The position numbers and the translations under genes were made by a program. From the NCBI GenBank assembly GCA_900542875.1, contig UQPH01000001.1:124001-188000 (forward strand): a DNA stretch of 64,000 bases. The letters run 5' to 3'. The stretch's first letter is position 1; each line of letters starts with the position of its first letter. This document shows, in pieces, positions 1 to 8,502 of the stretch. Below the pieces are notes generated by a model. It did not search any database. It was not told the origin of the DNA and saw only the letters and a list, made by a program, of their open reading frames with translations. This DNA comes from an uncultured Eubacterium sp. Its GTDB lineage: Bacteria; Bacillota; Clostridia; Oscillospirales; Acutalibacteraceae.

Positions 1-786
1 ATATTGCTCTCGTCTATCGAAGAACGCTACCGAAAGACTATGTACGGTCAGGTTGGACTTTTCGATTTGGGCAACGAAAAAGCCACGGATGAGATTAAAC
101 TTCCGCAGGTAAACGAGTTCTCAAAGAACGAACTTTTGCAGATGGAAAAGGAAATAACAGGTCTTTATCTCTCGGGTCACCCGATGGATAAGTTTGACGC
201 ATATGTTGAATCGTCAGGTTGTGTGAGAACATATGACATTCTCGAGGCGGGGAAAAACGGAGCCCGTCTAAAGGACTCTGCCAAGGTTTCTCTTTGCGGC
301 ATTATAAATCATATTACCGTTAAGCAGACCCGCTCAAATAAAGCCAATATGGCTTTTGTAACGCTGGAGGATTTGTACGGCTCTGTTGAGGTTATTCTTT
401 TTCCGAATGTTTATACACGCTTTGCCTCGCAGATTATTCAGGGCAATGTTATTACGGTGAGCGGTACCGTCTCCGTCGAGGAAGATAAGGAGCCCAAAAT
501 ACTTGTAAACTTCGTGTCTCTCCCGAAAGAAACGCCGACTGCAAAACCGCAGAAGAAAAAGCGTACGGGTCTTTTTTTGAAATTTTCGTCTCATAACGAT
601 AAGGCGCTGGACGGGGTAAAGAAAATTCTTGCATCCCATAAAGGAAGTTTGCCGCTTTATTTCTATTTTGAGGATACAAAAAAATACGAACTCGCTCCAA
701 AGGATAATTTTGTCGCTCAAAGCGAGACGCTCATTTCCGAACTCAGGGCACTGCTGGGAGACAGCAATGTTGCATTAATTATATAA
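1..786 (+). CDS. dnaE: DNA polymerase III subunit alpha, C-terminal part (partial)
   Basis: The reading frame is open from the first base, so the N-terminal PHP and polymerase domains lie outside the window. What remains is the C-terminal tail of the replicative polymerase. The LSGHPMDKF motif near residues 57-65 is characteristic of DnaE. It is followed by an OB-fold (about residues 93-175, with the segments AFVTLEDLYGSVEVILFPN and NVITVSGTVS) that binds single-stranded DNA, then a basic KPQKKKR linker and a short terminal domain. The apparent TTG start at base 4 is only the first start-like codon in an internal frame. It is followed by a separate promoter for pfkA, so dnaE probably ends its transcript near here, although I see no clear hairpin terminator. 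Confidence 0.93.
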   Translation: MLLSSIEERYRKTMYGQVGLFDLGNEKATDEIKLPQVNEFSKNELLQMEKEITGLYLSGHPMDKFDAYVESSGCVRTYDILEAGKNGARLKDSAKVSLCGIINHITVKQTRSNKANMAFVTLEDLYGSVEVILFPNVYTRFASQIIQGNVITVSGTVSVEEDKEPKILVNFVSLPKETPTAKPQKKKRTGLFLKFSSHNDKALDGVKKILASHKGSLPLYFYFEDTKKYELAPKDNFVAQSETLISELRALLGDSNVALII

Positions 787-789
787 CAC

Positions 790-818
790 TTGACAACATA
801 TGCCTTTTTAAGTAAAAT
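790..818 (+). promoter_or_regulatory. sigma-A type promoter of pfkA
   Basis: TTGACA at 790-795 is separated by exactly 17 bp from TAAAAT at 813-818. A start site near 825 would give a leader of about 57 nt before pfkA. It begins 4 bp after the dnaE stop codon. Confidence 0.75.
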
Positions 819-881
819 AGATGTGTTATATGTGTATATTATAATATTTAACTTATGTGTTTGTTTACGGAGGATACTATT

Positions 882-1847
882 ATGAAAACTATCGCAGTAT
901 TAACCAGCGGCGGTGATGCACCGGGCATGAATGCGGCTGTCCGTGCAGTAGTAAGAACAGCATGTGAAAACGGAATTAAGGTTTACGGTGTTGTAAGAGG
1001 ATATAACGGCCTCATCAACGGCGACCTTATCGAGATGGATTTACGCTCGGTTTCCGATATTATTAATCGTGGCGGTACAATTCTTTATTCCGCAAGAAGT
1101 AAGGAGTTCGCAACCGAAGAAGGTATGCAAAAGGCTATTGATACCTGTAAAAAGTTCGGTATCGAGGGCGTTGTTGTAATCGGCGGCGACGGTTCGTTCA
1201 GAGGTGCTCGTGACCTCAGCGAAAGAGGTATTCCGTGCGTCGGACTCCCCGGCACCATCGATAACGATATTGCGTGTTGTGACCACACTATCGGCTATGA
1301 TACCTGCCTTAATACCATTATGGAAATGATAGACAGACTTCGTGACACTTCGGAGTCTCATGACAGATGTTCTGTTGTAGAGGTTATGGGCAGAAGAGCA
1401 GGCTGGCTTGCTCTTAATTCAGGCATTGCCTGCGGTGCAACCTCTATCCTTATCCCCGAGGTTCCCTTTGATATCGAAAGGGATGTTATTCAGCGTATGC
1501 GTAAGACCATGCTTACCGATAAGAAGCACTTTATTATCGTTGTTGCAGAGGGTTGCGAAATAGATGTTCATGACCTCGCTAAAGAGATTGAGGAAAAGAC
1601 AGGAGTTGAATCCAGAGCAACCGTTCTCGGCCATACTCAGCGTGGCGGCTATCCTACCGCAAGAGACAGAGTTATGGCTACAAAGATGGGTAACTATGCA
1701 GTAAAACTTCTTATGAACAATATCGGTAATCGTGTTGTTGCAGCTCAAAAGGAAGAAGTTGTTGACTACGATATTTTTGAGGCTCTTAATATGACAAAAA
1801 CTATCGATATGAACCTTTATAACATAGCTCACGAAGTATCTATCTGA
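882..1847 (+). CDS. pfkA: ATP-dependent 6-phosphofructokinase
   Basis: Phosphorylates fructose 6-phosphate to fructose 1,6-bisphosphate, the committed step of glycolysis, in the cytoplasm. The 321-residue length is that of the bacterial PfkA family. Visible motifs are GGDAPGMN (residues 10-17, nucleotide binding), IGGDGS (about 101-106), TIDND (about 124-128, with the catalytic aspartate), and the MGRRAGW and HTQRGG segments. I chose the ATG at 882 because GGAGG lies at 869-873, 8 bases upstream. A longer frame from 855 would place that ribosome site inside the coding sequence and adds residues not found in the family. It has its own promoter and terminator, so it is probably monocistronic, with some possible read-through into the GH25 gene. 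Confidence 0.96.
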   Translation: MKTIAVLTSGGDAPGMNAAVRAVVRTACENGIKVYGVVRGYNGLINGDLIEMDLRSVSDIINRGGTILYSARSKEFATEEGMQKAIDTCKKFGIEGVVVIGGDGSFRGARDLSERGIPCVGLPGTIDNDIACCDHTIGYDTCLNTIMEMIDRLRDTSESHDRCSVVEVMGRRAGWLALNSGIACGATSILIPEVPFDIERDVIQRMRKTMLTDKKHFIIVVAEGCEIDVHDLAKEIEEKTGVESRATVLGHTQRGGYPTARDRVMATKMGNYAVKLLMNNIGNRVVAAQKEEVVDYDIFEALNMTKTIDMNLYNIAHEVSI

Positions 1848-1880
1848 TTTCGTTTGCTTAATTTAATACATAGCATTTGG

Positions 1881-1904
1881 GGGCGTTCACAGAACGCCCT
1901 TTTT
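1881..1904 (+). terminator. intrinsic terminator after pfkA
   Basis: GGGCGTTC at 1881-1888 and GAACGCCC at 1892-1899 form a perfect 8-bp stem with a 3-base loop, followed by TTTTT. The ribosome site of the next gene starts only about 7 bases downstream, so the hairpin also sits in that gene's leader. Confidence 0.85.
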
Positions 1905-1921
1905 GTAAAAAAGGAGCAGTA

Positions 1922-2737
1922 ATGCCCGTTAAGAAAAAGAAGAGAAGAAAAACAAAGAAAAAAATTAAACAACTTATAAAGTTTGATATAAAGAAGTTTA
2001 TAAAAAAGAATACCGTGCCTATTATCGCTGTTGTTGTTGCGCTTGCTGTTTTGATTGTTTGTACTGTAATCGGCTCGTCGGGCAGAAAACTTCCTAATCC
2101 TCTGCCCAATCTCAATAAGGATGTTGCGTTCGGCGTTGATGTTTCCTCTTACAATGAAGATATTGACTGGCAGTCGCTTAAAGATGAGGTGGATTTTGTT
2201 ATAGTCCGTGCAGGCTATACGGGCTACGCAAAGGGCAATATCTGTCTTGATGACAGGCTTTATGATAATTTAAGCGGTGCAAATGATGCCGGCATTCCCG
2301 TAGGAGTCTATTATTATACCCAAGCCACTACCGTTAAGGAGGCTAAGGAGGAGGCAAGGTTCGTTTTGCATCATATAAAACGGTATGATATTTCGCTCCC
2401 TGTTTTTATAGATTACGAGTACGCTCAGCAAAACGGCGAGTTTGTCGGCAGGCTTTACGACGCCTCTCTCTCAAAAGACGCTGCCGCCGATATAATAAAT
2501 GCTTTTTGTAAGGTTATCGAGGGCGCAGGTTATCAAAGCGGCGTTTACGCTTCGAGTTCAACCTACACAACCGAGATAAAAACGGAAAGCATCTTAAAAA
2601 GCAGTTACATTTGGGTTGCCGATTATAACGATAAGGTTACATATAAAGGCGACTGGGATGTTTGGCAGTACACGGAGCAGGGCGAACTGAATTCGATAGG
2701 CTCTCGCTTTGTCGATATGAATTATTGGTATTTGTAA
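1922..2737 (+). CDS. membrane-anchored GH25 muramidase
   Basis: Predicted lysozyme-type peptidoglycan hydrolase of glycoside hydrolase family 25. The N-terminus is very basic (K/R-rich, residues 1-34), followed by one hydrophobic span (about 35-55, TVPIIAVVVALAVLIV) with no obvious cleavage site, so the enzyme is probably anchored with the catalytic domain outside. The GH25 barrel starts at FGVDVSSYN and carries the DYEY motif (PVFIDYEYA) expected for the acidic catalytic residues, plus the terminal WDVWQYT strand. The ATG at 1922 is preceded by AAGGAG; an earlier TTG in frame lies inside the pfkA terminator and is unlikely. The GH51-like gene starts 10 bases after the stop, so the two are probably co-transcribed. 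Confidence 0.88.
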   Translation: MPVKKKKRRKTKKKIKQLIKFDIKKFIKKNTVPIIAVVVALAVLIVCTVIGSSGRKLPNPLPNLNKDVAFGVDVSSYNEDIDWQSLKDEVDFVIVRAGYTGYAKGNICLDDRLYDNLSGANDAGIPVGVYYYTQATTVKEAKEEARFVLHHIKRYDISLPVFIDYEYAQQNGEFVGRLYDASLSKDAAADIINAFCKVIEGAGYQSGVYASSSTYTTEIKTESILKSSYIWVADYNDKVTYKGDWDVWQYTEQGELNSIGSRFVDMNYWYL

Positions 2738-2747
2738 CGGAGATAAT

Positions 2748-5156
2748 ATGAAAAAATTTGTTTCGCTTTTAGTCAGTATCGTGCTGATAACGCTGTCTGT
2801 CGTACCGGTCTATGCAGGTACGCAGAGTACGCTGAATATTAATAGTGGTGCTGTGTCTCATGATGTGTCGCCGACGCTTTACGGCGTCAGTCTTGACGAT
2901 TCGGCTTTTGCCTCAGACGGCGGACTCGGAGCACAGATGGTTAATAATAATTCGTTTGAGTATTCCTTAAACGGCGAACTTGCGTGGAAGATGACCGATG
3001 TGTCAACCGCTCTTTCAACTCAAACTCCGCTTAATAAAAACAACCCAACCTACGAGACCGTCTCTGTTGATAAAAAGGGCGAACTTTCAAATCTCGGCTA
3101 CGCTGCTTTGTTTGACGAAAACGGCGAGTATTCCGCCTCGGGTTTGGAAAAGGGTGCAATGCACTTTACCAAAGGAGAAACCTACACATTTACCTGCTTT
3201 CTGAAAAATGAGAACTATGATGGCAAAATCGGCGTGTATCTCAATTCTTCATCTAACAAAAACGATGTTGTTCAACTTGATTTGGGCGAATTGAATAATA
3301 AATCGTGGAAAAAATTTACGGCGAAACTTACCTCTTCTGCAAACGAGGACGGCGAGTTGACGGTTAAATTCAGCGGCAGCGGTGCACTTTGTATAGACTC
3401 TGTCAGCCTCACTCCCGACAGCAGTTACGGAGCAGGTGACGAGATGTGGAAAAATGCGTGTCTCCGCTCCGATTTGGTGTCCGCTCTTAAAGAACTCAAA
3501 CCGGCGTTTATACGCTTTCCGGGCACCTGCACAGCCGAGAGCGATGATTCGTCCGCTATTGTATCTTGGAAAGATACGATAGGAAAACCCGAGGAAAGAC
3601 GGCAGACGGTCAGCGTTAATAATGACAGCGACGGCGGCGTTTATCTTAATTCGTCCGGTTATGTCGGCTATCACGAGTATTTTCAGCTTTGTGATGATTT
3701 GGGCGCAACTCCCGTGCCCGAGGTCAGTGCAGGCGTTGCGTGCCAGACTAATGCAAAATATGATGATTATGTTCAGGCGTTAAATAAAACATATATGACA
3801 GACGAGCAGTTTGAGGCTTATCTGTCGGAGCAGTATTCTCTCTCAAAAAGTGAGATTAAGAACAGAGTTCAATATATTAATTCGCTCGGTATTAATTCAA
3901 AAGCGGATTTCGATAACTATGTTTCCTCTGTGTCGCTCACTCCCGGCACGGACAAATTTAAGAATTATGTTCAGGACGTGCTCGACTTAATCGAGTACGC
4001 AAACGGCGATTCAAAAACCACTTACTTTGGCTCTCTGAGGGCACAAAACGGAAGCGTACAGCCATTTGAAATGAAGTATATTCAAATCGGCGGAGATAAT
4101 TACGGCGAAGCATATTGGCGTAATTTTGACGAGATAAAAAAAGCTGTTAACGAAAAATATCCCGATATAACCGTTGTCGCTTCTTGCGGCACGGATTTTG
4201 AGGGCAGTGATTTTGAGGACGCAAAGAATAAAATTGCCGCTTCTTATTCCGATGTGACAGCGTTTGAGAGTATTGTCGGCAGTAAAGAAAAATCTCTGTC
4301 GAACTTTGTCGGCAGATACGACAGTTACGCAAGGGACGGCGCAAACGTGATTGCCTCCGTCTCCTCGCTTGCCCTTGACGAAAAAAAGCAGGGCAGAAGC
4401 GATAATGCCTATAACGCCTGCGATACTGCGGCATTTATGCTCGGTGCGGAGAAAAACAGCGATGTCGTTTCCATGCTGTCCTATTCAAAGGCACTTTCAA
4501 AATCGCACGCCGATAAAACAAAAACTTCGCTCATTTGGTTTGATAACGAGAATGTCGTGCTCACTCCCGAATATTATGTTCAGATGCTTTTTGCAAATAA
4601 TGTGGGCACAAAAACGCTCAGCGCAGATTTTACCGACCGACCTCTGGGCGTTACCCAAAGCGTCACCATAGATGAAAAATCACAAACTCTTTATGTCAAA
4701 CTCGTGAATACAGGCGGCAAAAAGGAAAAAATAAACGCTAATTTTAACGGCTTTGATAATCTTGTAACGGCATCTGTTCTTTCTCTTGAAAGTGAGTACA
4801 AAACGGCGTATAATTCAAATGAAAAGCAAACCGTTGCGCCAAAGAGTAAGGATATTCAAATCAGCGGCGACTCCTTTACCGTGACCTTACAGCCTTATAG
4901 TGCGACAGTTGTAAGAATACCGTACGGTACCAATGTCGGTGCTTCGCTTTATAAGATACCGAATACTGTTAATACGGAGGTTAAATCATATATTCCCATG
5001 TCTGTTAAAATGTTAATTATTTTAATGGTTGTTATTTTTATTCTCGCAACCGTTATAACTTATTTCGTTTATTCAAAGGTTGTCCTTAAAGGCAAAAAAC
5101 CCGATTTCAAAAATAAGAATAAACCGAACGATAAAGATAAAAAAGAAGATGAATAA
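2748..5156 (+). CDS. membrane-anchored GH51-like protein, catalytic glutamates replaced
   Basis: An 802-residue exported protein with a signal peptide (residues 1-24), a body with the sequence landmarks of GH51 alpha-L-arabinofuranosidases, and a C-terminal membrane span (about 752-773) ending in a K/D-rich tail. GH51 landmarks are LYGVSLDD, GGLGAQMVNNNSFEY, FIRFPGT, WKDTIGKPEERR, QDVLDLIEYANGD, and NSDVVSMLSYSKAL with LIWFDN and YYVQMLF. The family acid/base motif GNEN reads GGDN here (Asp at about residue 450). The nucleophile position, normally in a V-F-V-G-E-Y-A context, reads VIASVSS (Val at about 538). The protein is therefore probably inactive as an arabinofuranosidase and may bind glycans. 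These assignments are from memory of the family, not from an alignment. It overlaps no neighbour and follows the GH25 gene by 10 bases. Confidence 0.78.
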   Translation: MKKFVSLLVSIVLITLSVVPVYAGTQSTLNINSGAVSHDVSPTLYGVSLDDSAFASDGGLGAQMVNNNSFEYSLNGELAWKMTDVSTALSTQTPLNKNNPTYETVSVDKKGELSNLGYAALFDENGEYSASGLEKGAMHFTKGETYTFTCFLKNENYDGKIGVYLNSSSNKNDVVQLDLGELNNKSWKKFTAKLTSSANEDGELTVKFSGSGALCIDSVSLTPDSSYGAGDEMWKNACLRSDLVSALKELKPAFIRFPGTCTAESDDSSAIVSWKDTIGKPEERRQTVSVNNDSDGGVYLNSSGYVGYHEYFQLCDDLGATPVPEVSAGVACQTNAKYDDYVQALNKTYMTDEQFEAYLSEQYSLSKSEIKNRVQYINSLGINSKADFDNYVSSVSLTPGTDKFKNYVQDVLDLIEYANGDSKTTYFGSLRAQNGSVQPFEMKYIQIGGDNYGEAYWRNFDEIKKAVNEKYPDITVVASCGTDFEGSDFEDAKNKIAASYSDVTAFESIVGSKEKSLSNFVGRYDSYARDGANVIASVSSLALDEKKQGRSDNAYNACDTAAFMLGAEKNSDVVSMLSYSKALSKSHADKTKTSLIWFDNENVVLTPEYYVQMLFANNVGTKTLSADFTDRPLGVTQSVTIDEKSQTLYVKLVNTGGKKEKINANFNGFDNLVTASVLSLESEYKTAYNSNEKQTVAPKSKDIQISGDSFTVTLQPYSATVVRIPYGTNVGASLYKIPNTVNTEVKSYIPMSVKMLIILMVVIFILATVITYFVYSKVVLKGKKPDFKNKNKPNDKDKKEDE

Positions 5157-5161
5157 AAAAC

Positions 5162-5194
5162 ACACCGACTGGGTTAAATCTCGGTCGGTGTTTT
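5162..5194 (+). terminator. terminator after the GH51-like gene
   Basis: ACACCGAC at 5162-5169 pairs with GTCGGTGT at 5184-5191, followed by a short T run. It closes the GH25/GH51-like unit and faces the convergent XRE gene. Confidence 0.75.
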
Positions 5195-5234
5195 GTCTAT
5201 ATCGTGTCTCATAGGCTTCCTTATTAAGGGAGGT

Positions 5235-5453
5235 TTATATATTAATTTTCGTGTTATTCGTTCTGCATAAAATATAATCCGTTGAAACTTTGTAGTAATC
5301 CGCCAGTGTAATCAGGTGATGAACAGGCAGTTCGTTTGCCCCTCGTTCGTATCGTGCGTACATTGTCTGCGACGTTTTGAGCACATCGGCTATTTCCTGC
5401 TGGGTCTTGTCGTTGTCCTCTCTCAAATCCTTTATTCGTTTAATATAGTCCAT
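5235..5453 (-). CDS. small XRE-family transcriptional regulator
   Basis: A 72-residue protein that is almost entirely a helix-turn-helix of the XRE/Cro type: QQEIADVL forms the first helix, TSQTMYARYERG the recognition helix, and ELPVHHLITLADYYKVSTDYI the usual closing helices. There is no sensory or dimerisation domain. The gene is divergent from the collagen-like protein gene. Three TTTACTA half sites lie across that gene's promoter, and a TATAAT for the regulator itself is at 5473-5478 on the minus strand. The likely role is repression of the neighbouring surface-protein gene and of itself; this is inference from arrangement. The start is supported by AAGGAG about 7 bases upstream. Confidence 0.88.
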   Translation of the reverse strand: MDYIKRIKDLREDNDKTQQEIADVLKTSQTMYARYERGANELPVHHLITLADYYKVSTDYILCRTNNTKINI

Positions 5454-5491
5454 AATATCACTCCTTGCTACAATTATATGTAGTACAAAAG

Positions 5492-5527
5492 TTTACTATT
5501 GACTTTAGTAAATATCTTTACTATACT
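5492..5527 (+). promoter_or_regulatory. promoter of the collagen-like gene overlapped by TTTACTA operators
   Basis: TTGACT at 5499-5504 and TATACT at 5522-5527 are 17 bp apart. TTTACTA (5492-5498) and TAGTAAA (5506-5512) form an inverted repeat around the -35, and a third TTTACTA (5517-5523) runs into the -10. Such placement is typical of a repressor site and would let the divergent XRE protein block the promoter. Confidence 0.7.
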
Positions 5528-5573
5528 TAAATTGAATAATAATATGTTAACACTTTAATCGGAGGAGTATATT

Positions 5574-8396
5574 ATGAATGATTCAAAAGAAAAAAACAAA
5601 AGAGTCGTTGGCAAGGTGATTGCCGTAATTGTAGCTTTTGCAGTAATGCTTGCCACTTCGTTTGTTGTGGCAAATTTTGTGCATAATCGTGGTAATTCTC
5701 AGGCGGTGTCTAAGGTACAAAATGGACTTTCCGCATATGAACTTGCGGTAGAGCAGGGCTATGACGGAAGCGTTCAGGATTGGCTCGATTCGCTAAAGGG
5801 TAAGTCGGCTTACGATATTGCAGTGGAAAACGGCTATTCGGGAACAGAAAAGGATTGGTCTAAGGCACTTGAACTTAGCGCAAAGCAGGAAACATCGGAA
5901 ATAAAAACCGCATATTTTACCGAAACGGGTAAACTTGTTATTGAACTTTCCGACGGCACTTCTATTAATGTAGGTACTGCTAAGGGACTTAACGGAAAGA
6001 ACGGTCTTGACGGTAAAGACGGTAAAGACGGCACAAACGGCATTAACGGAAAAAATGGAATTAATGGTAAGAACGGCACAAACGGACTGGACGGCAAGGA
6101 CGGTATCAATGGTACAAACGGAATTGACGGTCAAAACGGAGCAGACGGACAGGACGGTGTCGGCATTTCACAGGCAGAGATTAATTCCGACGGAGAACTC
6201 GTGCTTACATTATCCGACGGTACTGCCGTAAATCTTGACCGTGTTGTCGGTGCAAAAGGCGAGAAAGGCGACCAAGGTGAAAAAGGCGACAAGGGCGACC
6301 AAGGTGAGCAAGGTCTCAAAGGTGAAAAAGGCGACAAGGGTGACCAAGGCGAACAGGGCGTTCAAGGTGAGAAAGGCGACCGAGGTGAACAAGGTATCCA
6401 AGGTGAAAAAGGTGAAACCGGTGCCGCAGGTCGTGACGGTATAGACGGTATTAACGGTACAAACGGAGTTGACGGACAAGACGGTGCAGACGGTCAGGAC
6501 GGTGTCGGTATTCAAAATATTCTTGTTACTTCTGACGGCAATCTTAATGTAACTCTCACTAACGGTACAACCCTTGAACTCGGAAATATCAAGGGTGCAA
6601 AGGGAGATAAAGGTGACCAAGGCGAGCAAGGTCTCAAAGGAGAAAAAGGTGACAAGGGTGACCAAGGTGAGAAAGGCGAAAAGGGCGACCAAGGCGAAAA
6701 GGGCGACCAAGGCGAACAGGGCGTTCAAGGCGAGAAAGGCGAGAAAGGCGAAAAAGGTGAAACAGGTGCCGCAGGTCGTGACGGTATAGACGGTATCAAC
6801 GGTACAAACGGAGTAGACGGCAGAGACGGTGCAGACGGTGCTGACGGTATCGGTATTTCTAATGTAAATATTAATACAAATGATGAACTTGTACTGACTT
6901 TTTCTGACGGAAGAAATATAAATCTCGGCAATGTAAAGGGTTCAAAAGGAGATAAAGGCGACCAAGGCGAGCAAGGTCTCAAAGGTGAAAAAGGTGACAA
7001 GGGTGACCAAGGTGAGCAGGGTCTCAAAGGAGAAAAAGGCGACCAAGGTGAGCAGGGTCTCAAAGGTGAAAAAGGTGACAAGGGTGACCAAGGTGAGAAA
7101 GGCGAAAAGGGCGACCAAGGCGAACAAGGTATTCAAGGCGAAAAAGGGGACAAAGGCGAAACCGGTGCCGCAGGTCGTGACGGCATAGACGGTATCAACG
7201 GTACAAATGGCAGAGACGGTGCAGACGGTCAGGACGGCGTAGGTATAGCCGATGTAACCGTTGCAGACGGCGGTGTGCTTACTGTTACGCTCACTAACGG
7301 AACAACTCTCAATTTGGGTAACATTAAGGGCGCAGACGGAATCGGAATAAAGAAAGCCGAGATTAATTCAAACGGCGAACTTGTGCTTACATATTCCGAT
7401 GACAGCGTTGTAAACCTTGGCTCTGTAATGGGAGCAGACGGTGCCGACGGCAGAGGTATTCAGTCCGTTGCCGTATCAACCGACGGTGAATTAATTGTAA
7501 CTTATACGGATTCTGCCGTTGTAAACCTCGGCTCGATTAAGGGCGAAAAAGGTGATAAAGGCGATAAGGGAGACAAGGGCGATAAAGGCGACGCAGGCAG
7601 AGGCATTGAAAAAACCGAACTCGTAAACGGCGAACTCATCATCACCTACACCGACGGAACACAGGAAAATGCCGGTTCTATTGGATCAGGCGATTCTGAC
7701 AATACACTTGATGCAGATGGAGGAACAGTTGGATTAAGATATATTTTACAGGCTGATGATACATATTATGTTACAGCATATAAGGTGGATTATGATGGCT
7801 CTGAAGATGTTGTTATTCCTTCATATCATAATGGCCGTCCAGTTTCTGGTATAGCAGATTCAGGCTTTAATAGATCACAGGAGCAAATGACCGGTGCTTT
7901 TTATTGTAAAAGTCTGAAAAGTATTACTATACCTTCTTCTGTTAAGTATATCGGAAAATATGCTTTTTCTGGTCAAAGCAAAATGGAGTATATAAAATAT
8001 GAGGGATCGTTTTCAGAGTGGATGAATATAGAAAATCCTAATAATGATCTTTTTTCCGGTGCACATAATAGTTTATTATATATTCAAAATGAAAAATTGT
8101 ATGGTACAGTAAAGTTGCCTGATGATATTTCGGTATTGAACAATATGCTATATAATTATAGATTTATTAAGAATCTTGTTATTCCTAAATCAATTACAAG
8201 CATTGTAAAAAACAGTTATTGGATTCCAAGTAGTGATAATTATGGCTTAATAAATTGTTATTACGAGGGAACCTCAGAACAATGGAACGCTATGTGTAGT
8301 TTGCATGGGTCGAATATAAGATACTATTATTATTCAGATGTTCAATTGAGCGGAAATTATTGGCATTATGTAAATGGAATTCCAACTAGATGGTGA
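5574..8396 (+). CDS. membrane-anchored collagen-like protein with C-terminal LRR-type domain
   Basis: A 940-residue surface protein. Residues 12-34 are a signal anchor. Two copies of an SAY..AVE.GY.G...DW unit (about 51-105) follow. Then four Gly-X-Y collagen tracts (about 139-196, 226-312, 341-430, 457-555) and a short fifth one (about 657-677) alternate with beta-type spacers of the form GELVLTLSDGTxVNLG. The tracts are rich in charged triplets (GEK, GDK, GDQ, GEQ) with almost no proline, as in bacterial collagens stabilised by ion pairs. From about residue 712 the sequence changes to a BspA-like leucine-rich fold (ITIPSSVKYIGKYAF). The DNA there is clearly more AT-rich, which suggests domain acquisition. 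A GGAGGAG ribosome site precedes the ATG. Probable roles are adhesion or a surface stalk; binding partner unknown. Confidence 0.88.
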   Translation: MNDSKEKNKRVVGKVIAVIVAFAVMLATSFVVANFVHNRGNSQAVSKVQNGLSAYELAVEQGYDGSVQDWLDSLKGKSAYDIAVENGYSGTEKDWSKALELSAKQETSEIKTAYFTETGKLVIELSDGTSINVGTAKGLNGKNGLDGKDGKDGTNGINGKNGINGKNGTNGLDGKDGINGTNGIDGQNGADGQDGVGISQAEINSDGELVLTLSDGTAVNLDRVVGAKGEKGDQGEKGDKGDQGEQGLKGEKGDKGDQGEQGVQGEKGDRGEQGIQGEKGETGAAGRDGIDGINGTNGVDGQDGADGQDGVGIQNILVTSDGNLNVTLTNGTTLELGNIKGAKGDKGDQGEQGLKGEKGDKGDQGEKGEKGDQGEKGDQGEQGVQGEKGEKGEKGETGAAGRDGIDGINGTNGVDGRDGADGADGIGISNVNINTNDELVLTFSDGRNINLGNVKGSKGDKGDQGEQGLKGEKGDKGDQGEQGLKGEKGDQGEQGLKGEKGDKGDQGEKGEKGDQGEQGIQGEKGDKGETGAAGRDGIDGINGTNGRDGADGQDGVGIADVTVADGGVLTVTLTNGTTLNLGNIKGADGIGIKKAEINSNGELVLTYSDDSVVNLGSVMGADGADGRGIQSVAVSTDGELIVTYTDSAVVNLGSIKGEKGDKGDKGDKGDKGDAGRGIEKTELVNGELIITYTDGTQENAGSIGSGDSDNTLDADGGTVGLRYILQADDTYYVTAYKVDYDGSEDVVIPSYHNGRPVSGIADSGFNRSQEQMTGAFYCKSLKSITIPSSVKYIGKYAFSGQSKMEYIKYEGSFSEWMNIENPNNDLFSGAHNSLLYIQNEKLYGTVKLPDDISVLNNMLYNYRFIKNLVIPKSITSIVKNSYWIPSSDNYGLINCYYEGTSEQWNAMCSLHGSNIRYYYYSDVQLSGNYWHYVNGIPTRW
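6249..7236 (+). repeat. degenerate tandem DNA repeats encoding Gly-X-Y tracts
   Basis: Within the collagen-like gene, 9-bp units such as GGTGAAAAAGGCGAC are repeated dozens of times in three long blocks (about 6249-6510, 6594-6850, 6942-7236), each closed by nearly the same segment encoding ETGAAGRDGIDGINGTNG. The similarity at DNA level, not only in protein, marks recent duplication and makes in-frame length change by recombination or slippage likely. Confidence 0.85.
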
Positions 8397-8502
8397 AAGT
8401 AAAACAATTAAAAAGGATTTGGTTTATTAAGTTTTTTTAATTAAGCGTTATTATTGTTTTTGTTGTATTTAAAAATATAGAAATTGTTTTGAGGAGAATT
8501 TT

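Noticed and set aside
334..720. Minus-strand frame inside dnaE
   Set aside because: No ribosome site, no family features, and it is fully covered by the conserved dnaE sequence.
5793..7188. Long overlapping frames on both strands within the collagen-like gene
   Set aside because: They are shadows of the 9-base repeat, with translations made only of a few repeated residues, and have no ribosome sites.
6249..7236. CRISPR array
   Set aside because: The repeats are contiguous coding triplets without unique spacers, and no cas gene is present in the window.
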